NCBI GenBank assembly: GCA_963556255.1
Contig: OY744607.1
Location: 1,244,396-1,308,395 of the forward strand
DNA from: Allolobophora icterica
Taxonomy: Eukaryota; Annelida; Clitellata; Crassiclitellata; Lumbricidae
Length of the DNA: 64,000 nt
Direction: 5' to 3'
Shown in pieces: positions 1-15,000 of this stretch (the first letter of the stretch is position 1; each line of letters starts with the position of its first letter). The notes under the pieces are model-generated. The model did no database searches. It was not told the DNA's origin and saw nothing but the letters and a program-made list of their open reading frames with translations. Made by a program: the position numbers and the translations under genes.

Positions 1-3000
1 TGGTGGAACTCATTTTAGTGTCAACTGATGCAAATCGAGTGGATCCTGAACTGTGTTTGTCAATGGAAGTAAAAACTACACCGCCACTTGAACTCTCCCC
101 AGGGCCAACAGCTGAAATTGAAGTGGATCCCAAAGTCGTGTTCTTTGCAGCAGTAGTAATTTCAATGGCACTTGAACTCTCCCCAGTGCCAATCGACGCA
201 ACTGCAGTGGATCTTGAAGTGTATTTGACCCCAACAGGTGTAACTGAAGAGGGTCCTAAAGACGTTATCTTACCAGCAGTAGTAACTTCAATGGCACTTG
301 AACTTTTATTAGTGCTAATAGGTGCAACCGAAGTGGATCCCAAAGTCGTGTTCTTTGCAGCAGTATTAATTTTAATAGCACTTGAACTCTCCCCAGTGCT
401 AATCGACGCAACTGCAGTGGATCCTGAAGTGTATTTGACCCCAACAGGAGTAACTGAAGAGGGTCCTAAAGACGTTGTCTTACCAGCAGTAGTAACTTTA
501 ATGGCACTTGAACTTTTCATAGTGCTAATAGGTGCAACCGAAGTGGATCCCAAAGACGTGTTCTTTGCAGCAGTAGTAATTTTAATGGCACTTGAACTTT
601 TCATAGTGCTAATAGGAGCAACCGAAGTGGATCCCAAAGTCGTGTTCTTTGCAGTAGAAATTTCAATGGCACTTGAACTCTCCCCAGTGCCAATCGACGC
701 AACTGCAGTGGATCTTGAAGTGTATTTGACCCCAACAGATGTAACTGAAGAGGACCCTGGAGACGTTATCTTACCAGCAGTAGTAACATCGATGGCACTT
801 GAGCTTTTATTAGTGCTAATAGGTGCAACCGAAGTGGATCCCAAAGTCGTGTTCTTTGCAGTAGAAATTTTAATGGCACTTGAACTCTCCCCAGTGCCAA
901 TCGACGCAACTGCAGTGGATCTTGAATTGTATTTGACCCCAACAGGTGTAACTGAAGAGGGTCCTAAAGACGTTATCCTACCAGCAGTAGTAACTTTAAT
1001 GGCACTTGAACTTTTCATAGTGCTAATAGGTGCAACCGAAGTGGATCCCAAAGTCGTGTTCTTTGCAGCAGTAGTAATATTAATGGCACTTGAACTCTCC
1101 CCAGTGCCAATCGACGCAACTGCAGTGGATCCTGAAGTGTATTTGACCCCGGCAGATGTAACTGAAGAGGGTCCTAGAGACGTTATCTTACCAGCAGTAG
1201 TAATATCGATAGCACTTGAGCTTTTATTAGTGCTAATAGGTGCAACCGAAGTGGATCCCAAAGTCGTGTTCTTTGCAGTAGAAATTTTAATGGCACTAGA
1301 ACTCTCCCCAGTGCCAATCGACGCAAATGCAGTGGATCCTGAAGTGTATTTGACCCCAACAGGTGTAACTGAAGAAGGTCCTAAAGACGTTATCTTAGCA
1401 GCAGTAGTAACTTCAATGGCACGTGAACTTTTAATAGTGCTAATAGGTGCAACCGAAGTGGATCCGAAAGTCGTGTTCTTTGCAGCAGTAGTAATTTTAA
1501 TAGCACTTGAACTCTCCCCAGTGCCAATCGACGCAACTGCAGTGGATCCTGAAGTGTATCTGACCCCAACAGGTGTAAGTGAAGAGGGTCCTAAAGACGT
1601 TATCTTAGCAGCAGTAGTAACTTCAATGGCACGTGAACTTTTAATAGTGCTAATAGGTGCAACCGAAGTGGATCCGAAAGTCGTGTTCTTTGCAGCAGTA
1701 GTAATTTTAATAGCACTTGAACTCTCCCCAGTGCCAATCGACGCAACTGCAGTGGATCCTGAAGTGTATCTGACCCCAACAGGTGTAAGTGAAGAGGGTC
1801 CTAAAGACGCTATCTTACCAGCAGTAGTAACTTTAATGGCACTTGAACTTTTCATAGTGCTAATAGGTGCAACCGAAGTGGATCCCAAAGTCGTGTTCTT
1901 TGCAGCAGTAGTAATATTAGTGGCACTTGAACTCTCCCCAGTGCCAATCGACGCAACTGCAGTGGATCCTGCAGTAGTAACTTTAATGGCACTTGAACTT
2001 TTCATTGTGCTAATAGGTGCAACCGAAGTGGATCCCAAGGTCGTGTTCTTTGCAGCAGTAGTAATATTAATGGCACTTGAACTCTCCCCAGTGCCAATCG
2101 ACGCAACTGCAGTGGATCTTGAATTGTATTTGACCCCAACAGGTGTAACTGAAGAGGGTCCTAAAGACGTTATCCTACCAGCAGTAGTAACTTTAATGGC
2201 ACTTGAACTTTTCATAGTGCTAATAGGTGCAACCGAAGTGGATCCCAAAGTCGTGTTCTTTGCAGCAGTAGTAATATTAATGGCACTTGAACTCTCCCCA
2301 GTGCCAATCGACGCAACTGCAGTGGATCCTGAAGTGTATTTGACCCCGGCAGATGTAACTGAAGAGGGTCCTAGAGACGTTATCTTACCAGCAGTAGTAA
2401 TATCGATAGCACTTGAGCTTTTATTAGTGCTAATAGGTGCAACCGAAGTGGATCCCAAAGTCGTGTTCTTTGCAGTAGAAATTTTAATGGCACTAGAACT
2501 CTCCCCAGTGCCAATCGACGCAAATGCAGTGGATCCTGAAGTGTATTTGACCCCAACAGGTGTAACTGAAGAAGGTCCTGAAGACGTTATCTTACCAGCA
2601 GTAGTAACTTCAATGGCACTTGAACTTTTCATAGTGCTAATAGGTGCAACCGAAGTGGATCCCAAAGTCGTGTTCTTTGCAGCAGTAGTAATATTAGTGG
2701 CACTTGAACTCTCCCCAGTGCCAATCGACGCAACTGCAGTGGATCCTAAAGTGTATTTGACCCCAACAGGTGTAAGTGAAGAGGGTCCTAAAGACGTTAT
2801 CTTACCAGCAGTAGTAACTTTAATGGCACTTGAACTTTTCATTGTGCTAATAGGTGCAACCGAAGTGGATCCCAAGGTCGTGTTCTTTGCAGCAGTAGTA
2901 ATATTAATGGCACTTGAACTCTCCCCAGTGCCAATCGACGCAACTGCAGTGGTTCCTGAAGTGTATTTGACCCCAACAGGTGTAACTGAAGAGGGTCCTA

Positions 3001-6000
3001 AAGACGTTATCTTACCAGCAGTAGTAACTTTAATGGCACTTGAACTTTTCATAGTGCTAATAGGTGCAACCGAAGTGGATCCCAAAGTCGTGTTCTTTGC
3101 AGCAGTAGTAATATTAGTGGCACTTGAACTCTCCCCAGTGCCAATCGACGCAACTGCAGTGGATCCTGCAGTAGTAACTTTAATGGCACTTGAACTTTTC
3201 ATTGTGCTAATAGGTGCAACCGAAGTGGATCCCAAGGTCGTGTTCTTTGCAGCAGTAGTAATATTAATGGCACTTGAACTCTCCCCAGTGCCAATCGACG
3301 CAACTGCAGTGGATCCTAAAGTGTATTTGACCCCAACAGGTGTAAGTGAAGAGGGTCCTAAAGACGTTATCTTACCAGCAGTAGTAACTTTAATGGCACT
3401 TGAACTTTTCATTGTGCTAATAGGTGCAACCGAAGTGGATCCCAAGGTCGTGTTCTTTGCAGCAGTAGTAATATTAATGGCACTTGAACTCTCCCCAGTG
3501 CCAATCGACGCAACTGCAGTGGATCCTGAAGTGTATTTGACCCCAACAGGTGTAACTGAAGAGGGTCCTAGAGACGTTATCTTACCAGCAGTAGTAACAT
3601 CAATGGCACTTGAGCTTTTCATAGTGGATTCTGAAGGTGCAACCGAGGTGGATCCCAAAGTCGTGGTCTTTGCAGCAGTAGTAATATTAGTGGCACTTGA
3701 ACTCTCCCCAGTGCCAATCGACGCAACTGCAGTGGATCCTGAAGTGTTTTTGACCCCAACAGGTGTAAGTGAAGAGGGTCCTAAAGACGTTATCTTACCA
3801 GCAGTAGTAACTTTAATGGCACTTGAACTTTTCATAGTGCTAATAGGTGCAACCGAAGTGGATCCCAAGGTCGTGTTCTTTGCAGCAGTAGTAATATTAA
3901 TGGCACTTGAACTCTCCCCAGTGCCAATCGACGCAACTGCAGTGGATCCTGAAGTGTATTTGACCCCAACAGGTGTAACTGAAGAGGGTCCTAAAGACGT
4001 TATCTTACCAGCAGTCGTATCTTTAATGGCACCTGAACTTTTCACAGTGCCAACAAGTGCAACGGAAGTGGATTCCAAAGTCGTTTTCTTAGTGGCAGTA
4101 GAAACATTCATGGCACTTGAACTCTTCCCAGTGCCAACCGATGCAACTGCAGTGGATCCTGAAGTGTATTTGTCTGAAGAAGTATAAACTCCACTAACAC
4201 TTGAACTCTCCATAGTTTCAGCAGATGCAACTGAAGTGATTCCCAAGGTGTGCTTCTCGAAAGCAGAAGAAAATTTACTGTCACTTGAGCTTTGCATAGA
4301 GCCACGAGGCACAACTGAAGTTGATCCTAAAGTCGTTTTCTTGGTAGCAGAAAAAAATTTACCGGGACCTAAAAAGATTGCAGCTGGCATCCTCGTCCAT
4401 TTTTTCGTGGCAGTAGCAGAAAATTTCCAGTTGGTGGAACTCATTTTAGTGTCAACTGATGCAAATCGAGTGGATCCTGAACTGTGTTTGTCAATGGAAG
4501 TAAAAACTACACCGCCACTTGAACTCTCCCCAGTGCCAACAGCTGAAATTGAAGTGGATCCCAAAGTCGTGTTCTTTGCAGCAGTAGTAATTTCAATGGC
4601 ACTTGAACTCTCCCCAGTGCCAATCGACGCAACTGCAGTGGATCCTGATGTGTATTTGACCCCAACAGGTGTAACTGAAAAGGGTCCTAAAGACGTTATC
4701 TTACCAGCAGTAGTAACTTCAATGGCACTTGAACTTTTATTAGTGCTAATACGTGCAACCGAAGTGGATCCCAAAGTCGTGTTCTTTGCAGCAGTAGTAA
4801 TTTTAATGGCACTTGAACTTTTCATAGTGCTAATAGGAGCAACCGAAGTGGATCCCAAAGTCGTGTTCTTTGCAGTAGAAATTTCAATGGCACTTGAACT
4901 CTCCCCAGTGCCAATCGACGCAACTGCAGTGGTTCCTGAAGTGTATTTGACCCCAACAGATGTAACTGAAGAGGATCCTAGAGACGTTATCTTACCAGGA
5001 GTAGTAACATCGATGGCACTTGAGCTTTTATTAGTGCTAATAGGTGCAACCGAAGTGGATACCAAAGTCGTGTTCTTTGCAGTAGAAATTTTAATGGCAC
5101 TAGAACTCTCCCCAGTGCCAATCGACGCAAATGCAGTGGATCTTGAAGTGTATTTGACCCCAACAGGTGTAACTGAAGAAGGTCCTGAAGACGTTATCTT
5201 ACCAGCAGTAGTAACTTCAATGGCACTTGAACTTTTATTAGTGCTAATACGTGCAACCGAAGTGGATCCCAAAGTCGTGTTCTTTGCAGCAGTAGTAATT
5301 TTAATGGCACTTGAACTTTTCATAGTGCTAATAGGAGCAACCGAAGTGGATCCCAAAGTCGTGTTCTTTGCAGTAGAAATTTCAATGGCACTTGAACTCT
5401 CCCCAGTGCCAATCGACGCAACTGCAGTGGTTCCTGAAGTGTATTTGACCCCAACAGATGTAACTGAAGAGGATCCTAGAGACGTTATCTTACCAGGAGT
5501 AGTAACATCGATGGCACTTGAGCTTTTATTAGTGCTAATAGGTGCAACCGAAGTGGATACCAAAGTCGTGTTCTTTGCAGTAGAAATTTTAATGGCACTA
5601 GAACTCTCCCCAGTGCCAATCGACGCAAATGCAGTGGATCTTGAAGTGTATTTGACCCCAACAGGTGTAACTGAAGAAGGTCCTGAAGACGTTATCTTAC
5701 CAGCAGTAGTAACTTCAATGGCACTTGAACTTTTCATAGTGCTAATAGGTGCAACCGAAGTGGATCCCAAAGACGTGTTCTTTGCAGCAGTAGTAATTTT
5801 AATGGCACTTGAACTTTTCATAGTGCTAATAGGAGCAACCGAAGTGGATCCCAAAGTCGTGTTCTTTGCAGTAGAAATTTCAATGGCACTTGAACTCTCC
5901 CCAGTGCCAATCGACGCAACTGCAGTGGATCTTGAAGTGTATTTGACCCCAACAGATGTAACTGAAGAGGACCCTGGAGACGTTATCTTACCAGCAGTAG

Positions 6001-9000
6001 TAACATCGATGGCACTTGAGCTTTCATTAGTGCTAATAGGTGCAACCGAAGTGGATCCCAAAGTCGTGTTCTTTGCAGTAGAAATTTTAATGGCACTTGA
6101 ACTCTCCCCAGTGCCAATCGACGCAACTGCAGTGGATCTTGAAGTGTATTTGACCCCAACAGGTGTAACTGAAGAAGGTCCTAAAGACGTTATCTTAGCA
6201 GCAGTAGTAACTTCAATGGCACTTGAACTTTTATTAGTGCTAATAGGTGCAACCGAAGTGGATCCCAAAGTCGTGTTCTTTGCAGCAGTAGTAATTTTAA
6301 TAGCACTTGAACTCTCCCCAGTGCCAATCGACGCAACTGCAGTGGATCCTGAAGTGTATCTGACCCCAACAGGTGGAACTGAAGAGGGTCCTAAAGACGT
6401 TATCTTAGCAGCAGTAGTAACTTTAATGGGACTTGAACTTTTATTAGTGCTAATAGGTGCAACCGAAGTGGATCCCAAAGACGTATTCTTTGCAGCAGTA
6501 GTAATTTTAATGGCACTTGAACTTTTCATAGTGCTAATAGGAGCAACCGAAGTGGATCCCAAAGTCGTGTTCTTTGCAGTAGAAATTTCAATGGCACTTG
6601 AACTCTCCCCAGTGCCAATCGACGCAAATGCAGTGGATCTTGAAGTGTATTTGACCCCAACAGGTGTAACTGAAGAAGGTCCTGAAGACGTTATCTTACC
6701 AGCAGTAGTAACTTCAATGGCACTTGAACTTTTCATAGTGCTAATAGGTGCAACCGAAGTGGATCCCAAAGACGTGTTCTTTGCAGCAGTAGTAATTTTA
6801 ATGGCACTTGAACTTTTCATAGTGCTAATAGGAGCAACCGAAGTGGATCCCAAAGTCGTGTTCTTTGCAGTAGAAATTTCAATGGCACTTGAACTCTCCC
6901 CAGTGCCAATCGACGCAACTGCAGTGGATCTTGAAGTGTATTTGACCCCAACAGATGTAACTGAAAAGGATCCTAGAGACGTTATCTTACCAGCAGTAGT
7001 AACATCGATGGCACTTGAGCTTTTATTAGTGCTAATAGGTGCAACCGAAGTGGATTCCAAAGTCGTGTTCATTGCAGTAGAAATTTTAATGGCACTTGAA
7101 CTCTCCCCAGTGCCAATCGACGCAACTGCAGTGGATCCTGAAGTGTATTTGACCCCAACAGGTGTAACTGAAGAGGGTCCTAAAGACGTTATCTTACCAG
7201 CAGTCGTATCTTTAATGGCACCTGAACTTTTCACAGTGCCAACAAGTGCAACGGAAGTGGATTCCAAAGTCGTTTTCTTAGTGGCAGTAGAAACATTCAT
7301 GGCACTTGAACTCTTCCCAGTGCCAACCGATGCAACTGCAGTGGATCCTGAAGTGTATTTGTCTGAAGAAGTATAAACTCCACTAACACTTGAACTCTCC
7401 ATAGTTTCAGCAGATGCAACTGAAGTGATTCCCAAGGTGTGCTTCTCGAAAGCAGAAGAAAATTTACTGTCACTTGAGCTTTGCATAGAGCCACGAGGCA
7501 CAACTGAAGTTGATCCTAAAGTCGTTTTCTTGGTAGCAGAAAAAAATTTACCGGGACCTAAAAAGATTGCAGCTGGCATCCTCGTCCATTTTTTCGTGGC
7601 AGTAGCAGAAAATTTCCAGTTGGTGGAACTCATTTTAGTGTCAACTGATGCAAATCGAGTGGATCCTGAACTGTGTTTGTCAATGGAAGTAAAAACTACA
7701 CCGCCACTTGAACTCTCCCCAGTGCCAACAGCTGAAATTGAAGTGGATCCCAAAGTCGTGTTCTTTGCAGCAGTAGTAATTTCAATGGCACTTGAACTCT
7801 CCCCAGTGCCAATCGACGCAACTGCAGTGGATCCTGATGTGTATTTGACCCCAACAGGTGTAACTGAAAAGGGTCCTAAAGACGTTATCTTACCAGCAGT
7901 AGTAACTTCAATGGCACTTGAACTTTTATTAGTGCTAATACGTGCAACCGAAGTGGATCCCAAAGTCGTGTTCTTTGCAGCAGTAGTAATTTTAATGGCA
8001 CTTGAACTTTTCATAGTGCTAATAGGAGCAACCGAAGTGGATCCCAAAGTCGTGTTCTTTGCAGTAGAAATTTCAATGGCACTTGAACTCTCCCCAGTGC
8101 CAATCGACGCAACTGCAGTGGTTCCTGAAGTGTATTTGACCCCAACAGATGTAACTGAAGAGGATCCTAGAGACGTTATCTTACCAGGAGTAGTAACATC
8201 GATGGCACTTGAGCTTTTATTAGTGCTAATAGGTGCAACCGAAGTGGATACCAAAGTCGTGTTCTTTGCAGTAGAAATTTTAATGGCACTAGAACTCTCC
8301 CCAGTGCCAATCGACGCAAATGCAGTGGATCTTGAAGTGTATTTGACCCCAACAGGTGTAACTGAAGAAGGTCCTGAAGACGTTATCTTACCAGCAGTAG
8401 TAACTTCAATGGCACTTGAACTTTTCATAGTGCTAATAGGTGCAACCGAAGAGGATCCCAAAGACGTGTTCTTTGCAGCAGTAGTAATTTTAATGGCACT
8501 TGAACTTTTCATAGTGCTAATAGGAGCAACCGAAGTGGATCCCAAAGTCGTGTTCTTTGCAGTAGAAATTTCAATGGCACTTGAACTCTCCCCAGTGCCA
8601 ATCGACGCAACTGCAGTGGATCTTGAAGTGTATTTGACCCCAACAGATGTAACTGAAGAGGACCCTGGAGACGTTATCTTACCAGCAGTAGTAACATCGA
8701 TGGCACTTGAGCTTTTATTAGTGCTAATAGGTGCAACCGAAGTGGATCCCAAAGTCGTGTTCTTTGCAGTAGAAATTTTAATGGCACTTGAACTCTCCCC
8801 AGTGCCAATCGACGCAACTGCAGTGGATCTTGAAGTGTATTTGACAGCAACAGGTGTAACTGAAGAGGGTCCTAAAGACGTTATCTTAGCAGCAGTAGTA
8901 ACTTTAATGGGACTTGAACTTTTATTAGTGCTAATAGGTGCAACCGAAGTGGATCCCAAAGACGTATTCTTTGCAGCAGTAGTAATTTTAATGGCACTTG

Positions 9001-12000
9001 AACTTTTCATAGTGCTAATAGGAGCAACCGAAGTGGATCCCAAAGTCGTGTTCTTTGCAGTAGAAATTTCAATGGCACTTGAACTCTCCCCAGTGCCAAT
9101 CGACGCAAATGCAGTGGATCCTGAAGTGTATTTGACCCCAACAGGTGTAACTGAAGAAGGTCCTGAAGACGTTATCTTAGCAGCAGTAGTAACTTCAATG
9201 GCACTTGAACTTTTCATAGTGCTAATAGGTGCAACCGAAGTGGATCCCAAAGTCGTGTTCTTTGCAGTAGAAATATTAATGGCACTAGAACTCTCCCCAG
9301 TGCCAATCGACGCAAATGCAGTGGATCCTGAAGTGTATTTGACCCCAACAGGTGTAACTGAAGAAGGTCCTAAAGACGTTATCTTAGCAGCAGTAGTAAC
9401 TTCAATGGCACTTGAACTTTTATTAGTGCTAATAGGTGCAACCGAAGTGGATCCCAAAGTCGTGTTCTTTGCAGCAGTAGTAATTTTAATAGCACTTGAA
9501 CTCTCCCCAGTGCCAATCGACGCAACTGCAGTGAATCCTGAAGTGTATCTGACCCCAACAGGTGGAACTGAAGAGGGTCCTAAAGACGTTATCTTAGCAG
9601 CAGTAGTAACTTTAATGGGACTTGAACTTTTATTAGTGCTAATAGGTGCAACCGAAGTGGATCCCAAAGACGTATTCTTTGCAGCAGTAGTAATTTTAAT
9701 GGCACTTGAACTTTTCATAGTGCTAATAGGAGCAACCGAAGTGGATCCCAAAGTCGTGTTCTTTGCAGTAGAAATTTCAATGGCACTTGAACTCTCCCCA
9801 GTGCCAATCGACGCAAATGCAGTGGATCTTGAAGTGTATTTGACCCCAACAGGTGTAACTGAAGAAGGTCCTGAAGACGTTATCTTACCAGCAGTAGTAA
9901 CTTCAATGGCACTTGAACTTTTCATAGTGCTAATAGGTGCAACCGAAGTGGATCCCAAAGACGTGTTCTTTGCAGCAGTAGTAATTTTAATGGCACTTGA
10001 ACTTTTCATAGTGCTAATAGGAGCAACCGAAGTGGATCCCAAAGTCGTGTTCTTTGCAGTAGAAATTTCAATGGCACTTGAACTCTCCCCAGTGCCAATC
10101 GACGCAACTGCAGTGGATCTTGAAGTGTATTTGACCCCAACAGATGTAACTGAAGAGGATCCTAGAGACGCTATCTTACCAGCAGTAGTAACATCGATGG
10201 CACTTGAGCTTTTATTAGTGCTAATAGGTGCAACCGAAGTGGATCCCAAAGTCGTGTTCTTTGCAGTAGAAATTTCAATGGCACTTGAACTCTCCCCAGT
10301 GCCAATCGACGCAACTGCAGTGGATCTTGAAGTGTATTTGACCCCAACAGGTGTAACTGAAGAGGGTCCTAAAGACGTTATCTTAGCAGCAGTAGTAACT
10401 TTAATGGTACTTGAACTTTTATTAGTGCTAATAGGTGCAACCGAAGTGGATCCCAAAGACGTATTCTTTGCAGCAGTAGTAATTTTAATGGTACTTGAAC
10501 TTTTCATAGTGCTAATAGGAGCAACCGAAGTGGATCCCAAAGTCGTGTTCTTTGCAGTAGAAATTTCAATGGCACTTGAACTCTCCCCAGTGCCAATCGA
10601 CGCAAATGCAGTGGATCCTGAAGTGTATTTGACCCCAACAGGTGTAACTGAAGAAGGCCCTGAAGACGTTATCTTAGCAGCAGTAGTAACTTCAATGGCA
10701 CTTGAACTTTTCATAGTGCTAATAGGTGCAACCGAAGTGGATCCCAAAGTCGTGTTCTTTGCAGTAGAAATTTTAATGGCACTAGAACTCTCCCCAGTGC
10801 CAATCGACGCAAATGCAGTGGATCCTGAAGTGTATTTGACCCCAACAGGTGTAACTGAAGAAGGTCCTAAAGACGTTATCTTAGCAGCAGTAGTAACTTC
10901 AATGGCACTTGAACTTTTATTAGTGCTAATAGGTGCAACCGAAGTGGATCCCAAAGTCGTGTTCTTTGCAGCAGTAGTAATTTTAATAGCACTTGAACTC
11001 TCCCCAGTGCCAATCGACGCAACTGCAGTGGATCCTGAAGTGTATCTGACCCCAACAGGTGGAACTGAAGAGGGTCCTAAAGACGTTATCTTACCAGCAG
11101 TAGTAACTTTAATGGGACTTGAACTTTTATTAGTGCTAATAGGTGCAACCGAAGTGGATCCCAAAGACGTATTCTTTGCAGCAGTAGTAATTTTAATGGC
11201 ACTTGAACTTTTCATAGTGCTAATAGGAGCAACCGAAGTGGATCCCAAAGTCGTGTTCTTTGCAGTAGAAATTTCAATGGCACTTGAACTCTCCCCAGTG
11301 CCAATCGACGCAACTGCAGTGGTTCCTGAAGTGTATTTGACCCCAACAGGTGTAACTGAAGAGGGTCCTAAAGACGTTATCTTACCAGCGGTAGTAACTT
11401 TAATGGCACTTGAACTTTTCATAGTGCTAATAGGTGCAACCGAAGTGGATCCCAAAGTCGTGTTCTTTGCAGCAGTAGTAATATTAGTGGCACTTGAACT
11501 CTCCCCAGTGCCAATCGACGCAACTGCAGTGGATCCTGAAGTGTATTTGACCCCAACAGGTGTAAGTGAAGAGGGTCCTAAAGACGTTATCTTACCAGCA
11601 GTAGTAACTTTAATGGCACTTGAACTTTTCATAGTGCTAATAGGTGCAACCGAAGTGGATCCCAAGGTCGTGTTCTTTGCAGCAGTGGTAATATTAATGG
11701 CACTTGAACTCTCCCCAGTGCCAATCGACGCAACTGCAGTGGATCCTGAAGTGTATTTGACCCCAACAGGTGTAACTGAAGAGGGTCCTAGAGACGTTAT
11801 CTTACCAGCAGTAGTAACATCAATGGCACTTGAGCTTTTCATAGTGCTAATAGGTGCAACCGAAGTGGATCCCAAAGTCGTGTTCTTTGCAGTAGAAATT
11901 TTAATGGCACTAGAACTCTCCCCAGTGCCAATCGACGCAAATGCAGTGGATCTTGAAGTGTATTTGACCCCAACAGGTGTAACTGAAGAAGGTCCTGAAG

Positions 12001-15000
12001 ACGTTATCTTACCAGCAGTAGTAACTTCAATGGCACTTGAACTTTTCATAGTGCTAATAGGTGCAACCGAAGTGGATCCCAAAGACGTGTTCTTTGCAGC
12101 AGTAGTAATTTTAATGGCACTTGAACTTTTCATAGTGCTAATAGGAGCAACCGAAGTGGATCCCAAAGTCGTGTTCTTTGCAGTAGAAATTTCAATGGCA
12201 CTTGAACTCTCCCCAGTGCCAATCGACGCAACTGCAGTGGATCTTGAAGTGTATTTGACCCCAACAGGTGTAACTGAAGAGGGTCCTAAAGACGTTATCT
12301 TAGCAGCAGTAGTAACTTTAATGGGACTTGAACTTTTATTAGTGCTAATAGGTGCAACCGAAGTGGATCCCAAAGACGTATTCTTTGCAGCAGTAGTAAT
12401 TTTAATGGCACTTGAACTTTTCATAGTGCTAATAGGAGCAACCGAAGTGGATCCCAAAGTCGTGTTCTTTGCAGTAGAAATTTCAATGGCACTTGAACTC
12501 TCCCCAGTGCCAATCGACGCAAATGCAGTGGATCTTGAAGTGTATTTGACCCCAACAGGTGTAACTGAAGAAGGTCCTGAAGACGTTATCTTACCAGCAG
12601 TAGTAACTTCAATGGCACTTGAACTTTTCATAGTGCTAATAGGTGCAACCGAAGTGGATCCCAAAGACGTGTTCTTTGCAGCAGTAGTAATTTTAATGGC
12701 ACTTGAACTTTTCATAGTGCTAATAGGAGCAACCGAAGTGGATCCCAAAGTCGTGTTCTTTGCAGTAGAAATTTCAATGGCACTTGAACTCTCCCCAGTG
12801 CCAATCGACGCAACTGCAGTGGATCTTGAAGTGTATTTGACCCCAACAGATGTAACTGAAGAGGACCCTGGAGACGTTATCTTACCAGCAGTAGTAACAT
12901 CGATGGCACTTGAGCTTTTATTAGTGCTAATAGGTGCAACCGAAGTGGATCCCAAAGTCGTGTTCTTTGCAGTAGAAATTTTAATGGCACTTGAACTCTC
13001 CCCAGTGCCAATTGACGAAACTGCAGTGGATCTTGAATTGTATTTGACCCCAACAGGTGTAACTGAAGAGGGTCCTAAAGACGTTATCTTACCAGCAGTA
13101 GTAACTTTAATGGCACTTGAACTTTTCATAGTGCTAATAGGTGCAACCGAAGTGGATCCCAAAGTCGTGTTCTTTGCAGCAGTAGTAATATTAATGGCAC
13201 TTGAACTCTCCCCAGTGCCAATCGACGCAACTGCAGTGGATCCTGAAGTGTATTTGACCCCGGCAGATGTAACTGAAGAGGGTCCTAGAGACGTTATCTT
13301 ACCAGCAGTAGTAATATCGATAGCACTTGAGCTTTTATTAGTGCTAATAGGTGCAACCGAAGTGGATCCCAAAGTCGTGTTCTTTGCAGTAGAAATTTTA
13401 ATGGCAATAGAACTCTCCCCAGTGCCAATCGACGCAAATGCAGTGGATCCTGAAGTGTATTTGACCCCAACAGGTGTAACTGAAGAAGGTCCTAAAGACG
13501 TTATCTTAGCAGCAGTAGTAACTTCAATGGCACGTGAACTTTTAATAGTGCTAATAGGTGCAACCGAAGTGGATCCCAAAGTCGTGTTCTTTGCAGCAGT
13601 AGTAATTTTAATAGCACTTGAACTCTCCCCAGTGCCAATCGACGCAACTGCAGTGGATCCTGAAGTGTATCTGACCCCAACAGGTGTAAGTGAAGAGGGT
13701 CCTAAAGACGTTATCTTACCAGCAGTAGTAACTTTAATGGCACTTGAACTTTTCATAGTGCTAATAGGTGCAACCGAAGTGGATCCCAAAGTCGTGTTCT
13801 TTGCAGCAGTAGTAATATTAGTGGCACTTGAACTCTCCCCAGTGCCAATCGACGCAACTGCAGTGGATCCTAAAGTGTATTTGACCCCAACAGGTGTAAG
13901 TGAAGAGGGTCCTAAAGACGTTATCTTACCAGCAGTAGTAACTTTAATGGCACTTGAACTTTTCATTGTGCTAATAGGTGCAACCGAAGTGGATCCCAAG
14001 GACGTGTTCTTTGCAGCAGTAGTAATATTAATGGAACTTGAACTCTCCCCAGTGCCAATCGACGCAACTGCAGTGGTTCCTGAAGTGTATTTGACCCCAA
14101 CAGGTGTAACTGAAGAGGGTCCTAAAGACGTTATCTTACCAGCAGTAGTAACTTTAATGGCACTTGAACTTTTCATAGTGCTAATAGGTGCAACCGAAGT
14201 GGATCCCAAAGTCGTGTTCTTTGCAGCAGTAGTAATATTAGTGGCACTTGAACTCTCCCCAGTGCCAATCGACGCAACTGCAGTGGATCCTGCAGTAGTA
14301 ACTTTAATGGCACTTGAACTTTTCATAGTGCTAATAGGTGCAACCGAAGTGGATCCCAAGGTCGTGTTCTTTGCAGCAGTGGTAATATTAATGGCACTTG
14401 CACTTTCCCCAGTGCCAATCGACGCAACTGCAGTGGATCCTGAAGTGTATTTGACCCCAACAGGTGTAACTGAAGAGGGTCCTAGAGACGTTATCTTACC
14501 AGCAGTAGTAACATCAATGGCAATTGAGCTTTTCATAGTGGATCCTGAAGGTGCAACCGAGGTGGATCCCAAAGTCGTGGTCTTTGCAGCAGTAGTAATA
14601 TTAGTGGCACTTGAACTCTCCCCAGTGCCAATCGACGCAACTGCAGTGGATCCTGAAGTGTTTTTGACCCCAACAGGCGCAAGTGAAGAGGGTCCTAAAG
14701 ACGTTATCTTACCAGCAGTAGTAACTTTAATGGCACTTGAACTTTTCATAGTGCTAATAGGTGCAACCGAAGTGGATCCCAAGGTCGTGTTCTTTGCAGC
14801 AGTAGTAATATTAATGGCACTTGAACTCTCCCCAGTGCCAATCGACGCAACTGCAGTGGATCCTGAAGTGTATTTGACCCCAACAGGTGTAACTGAAGAG
14901 GGTCCTAAAGACGTTATCTTACCAGCAGTCGTATCTTTAATGGCACCTGAACTTTTCACAGTGCCAACAAGTGCAACGGAAGTGGATTCCAAAGTCGTTT

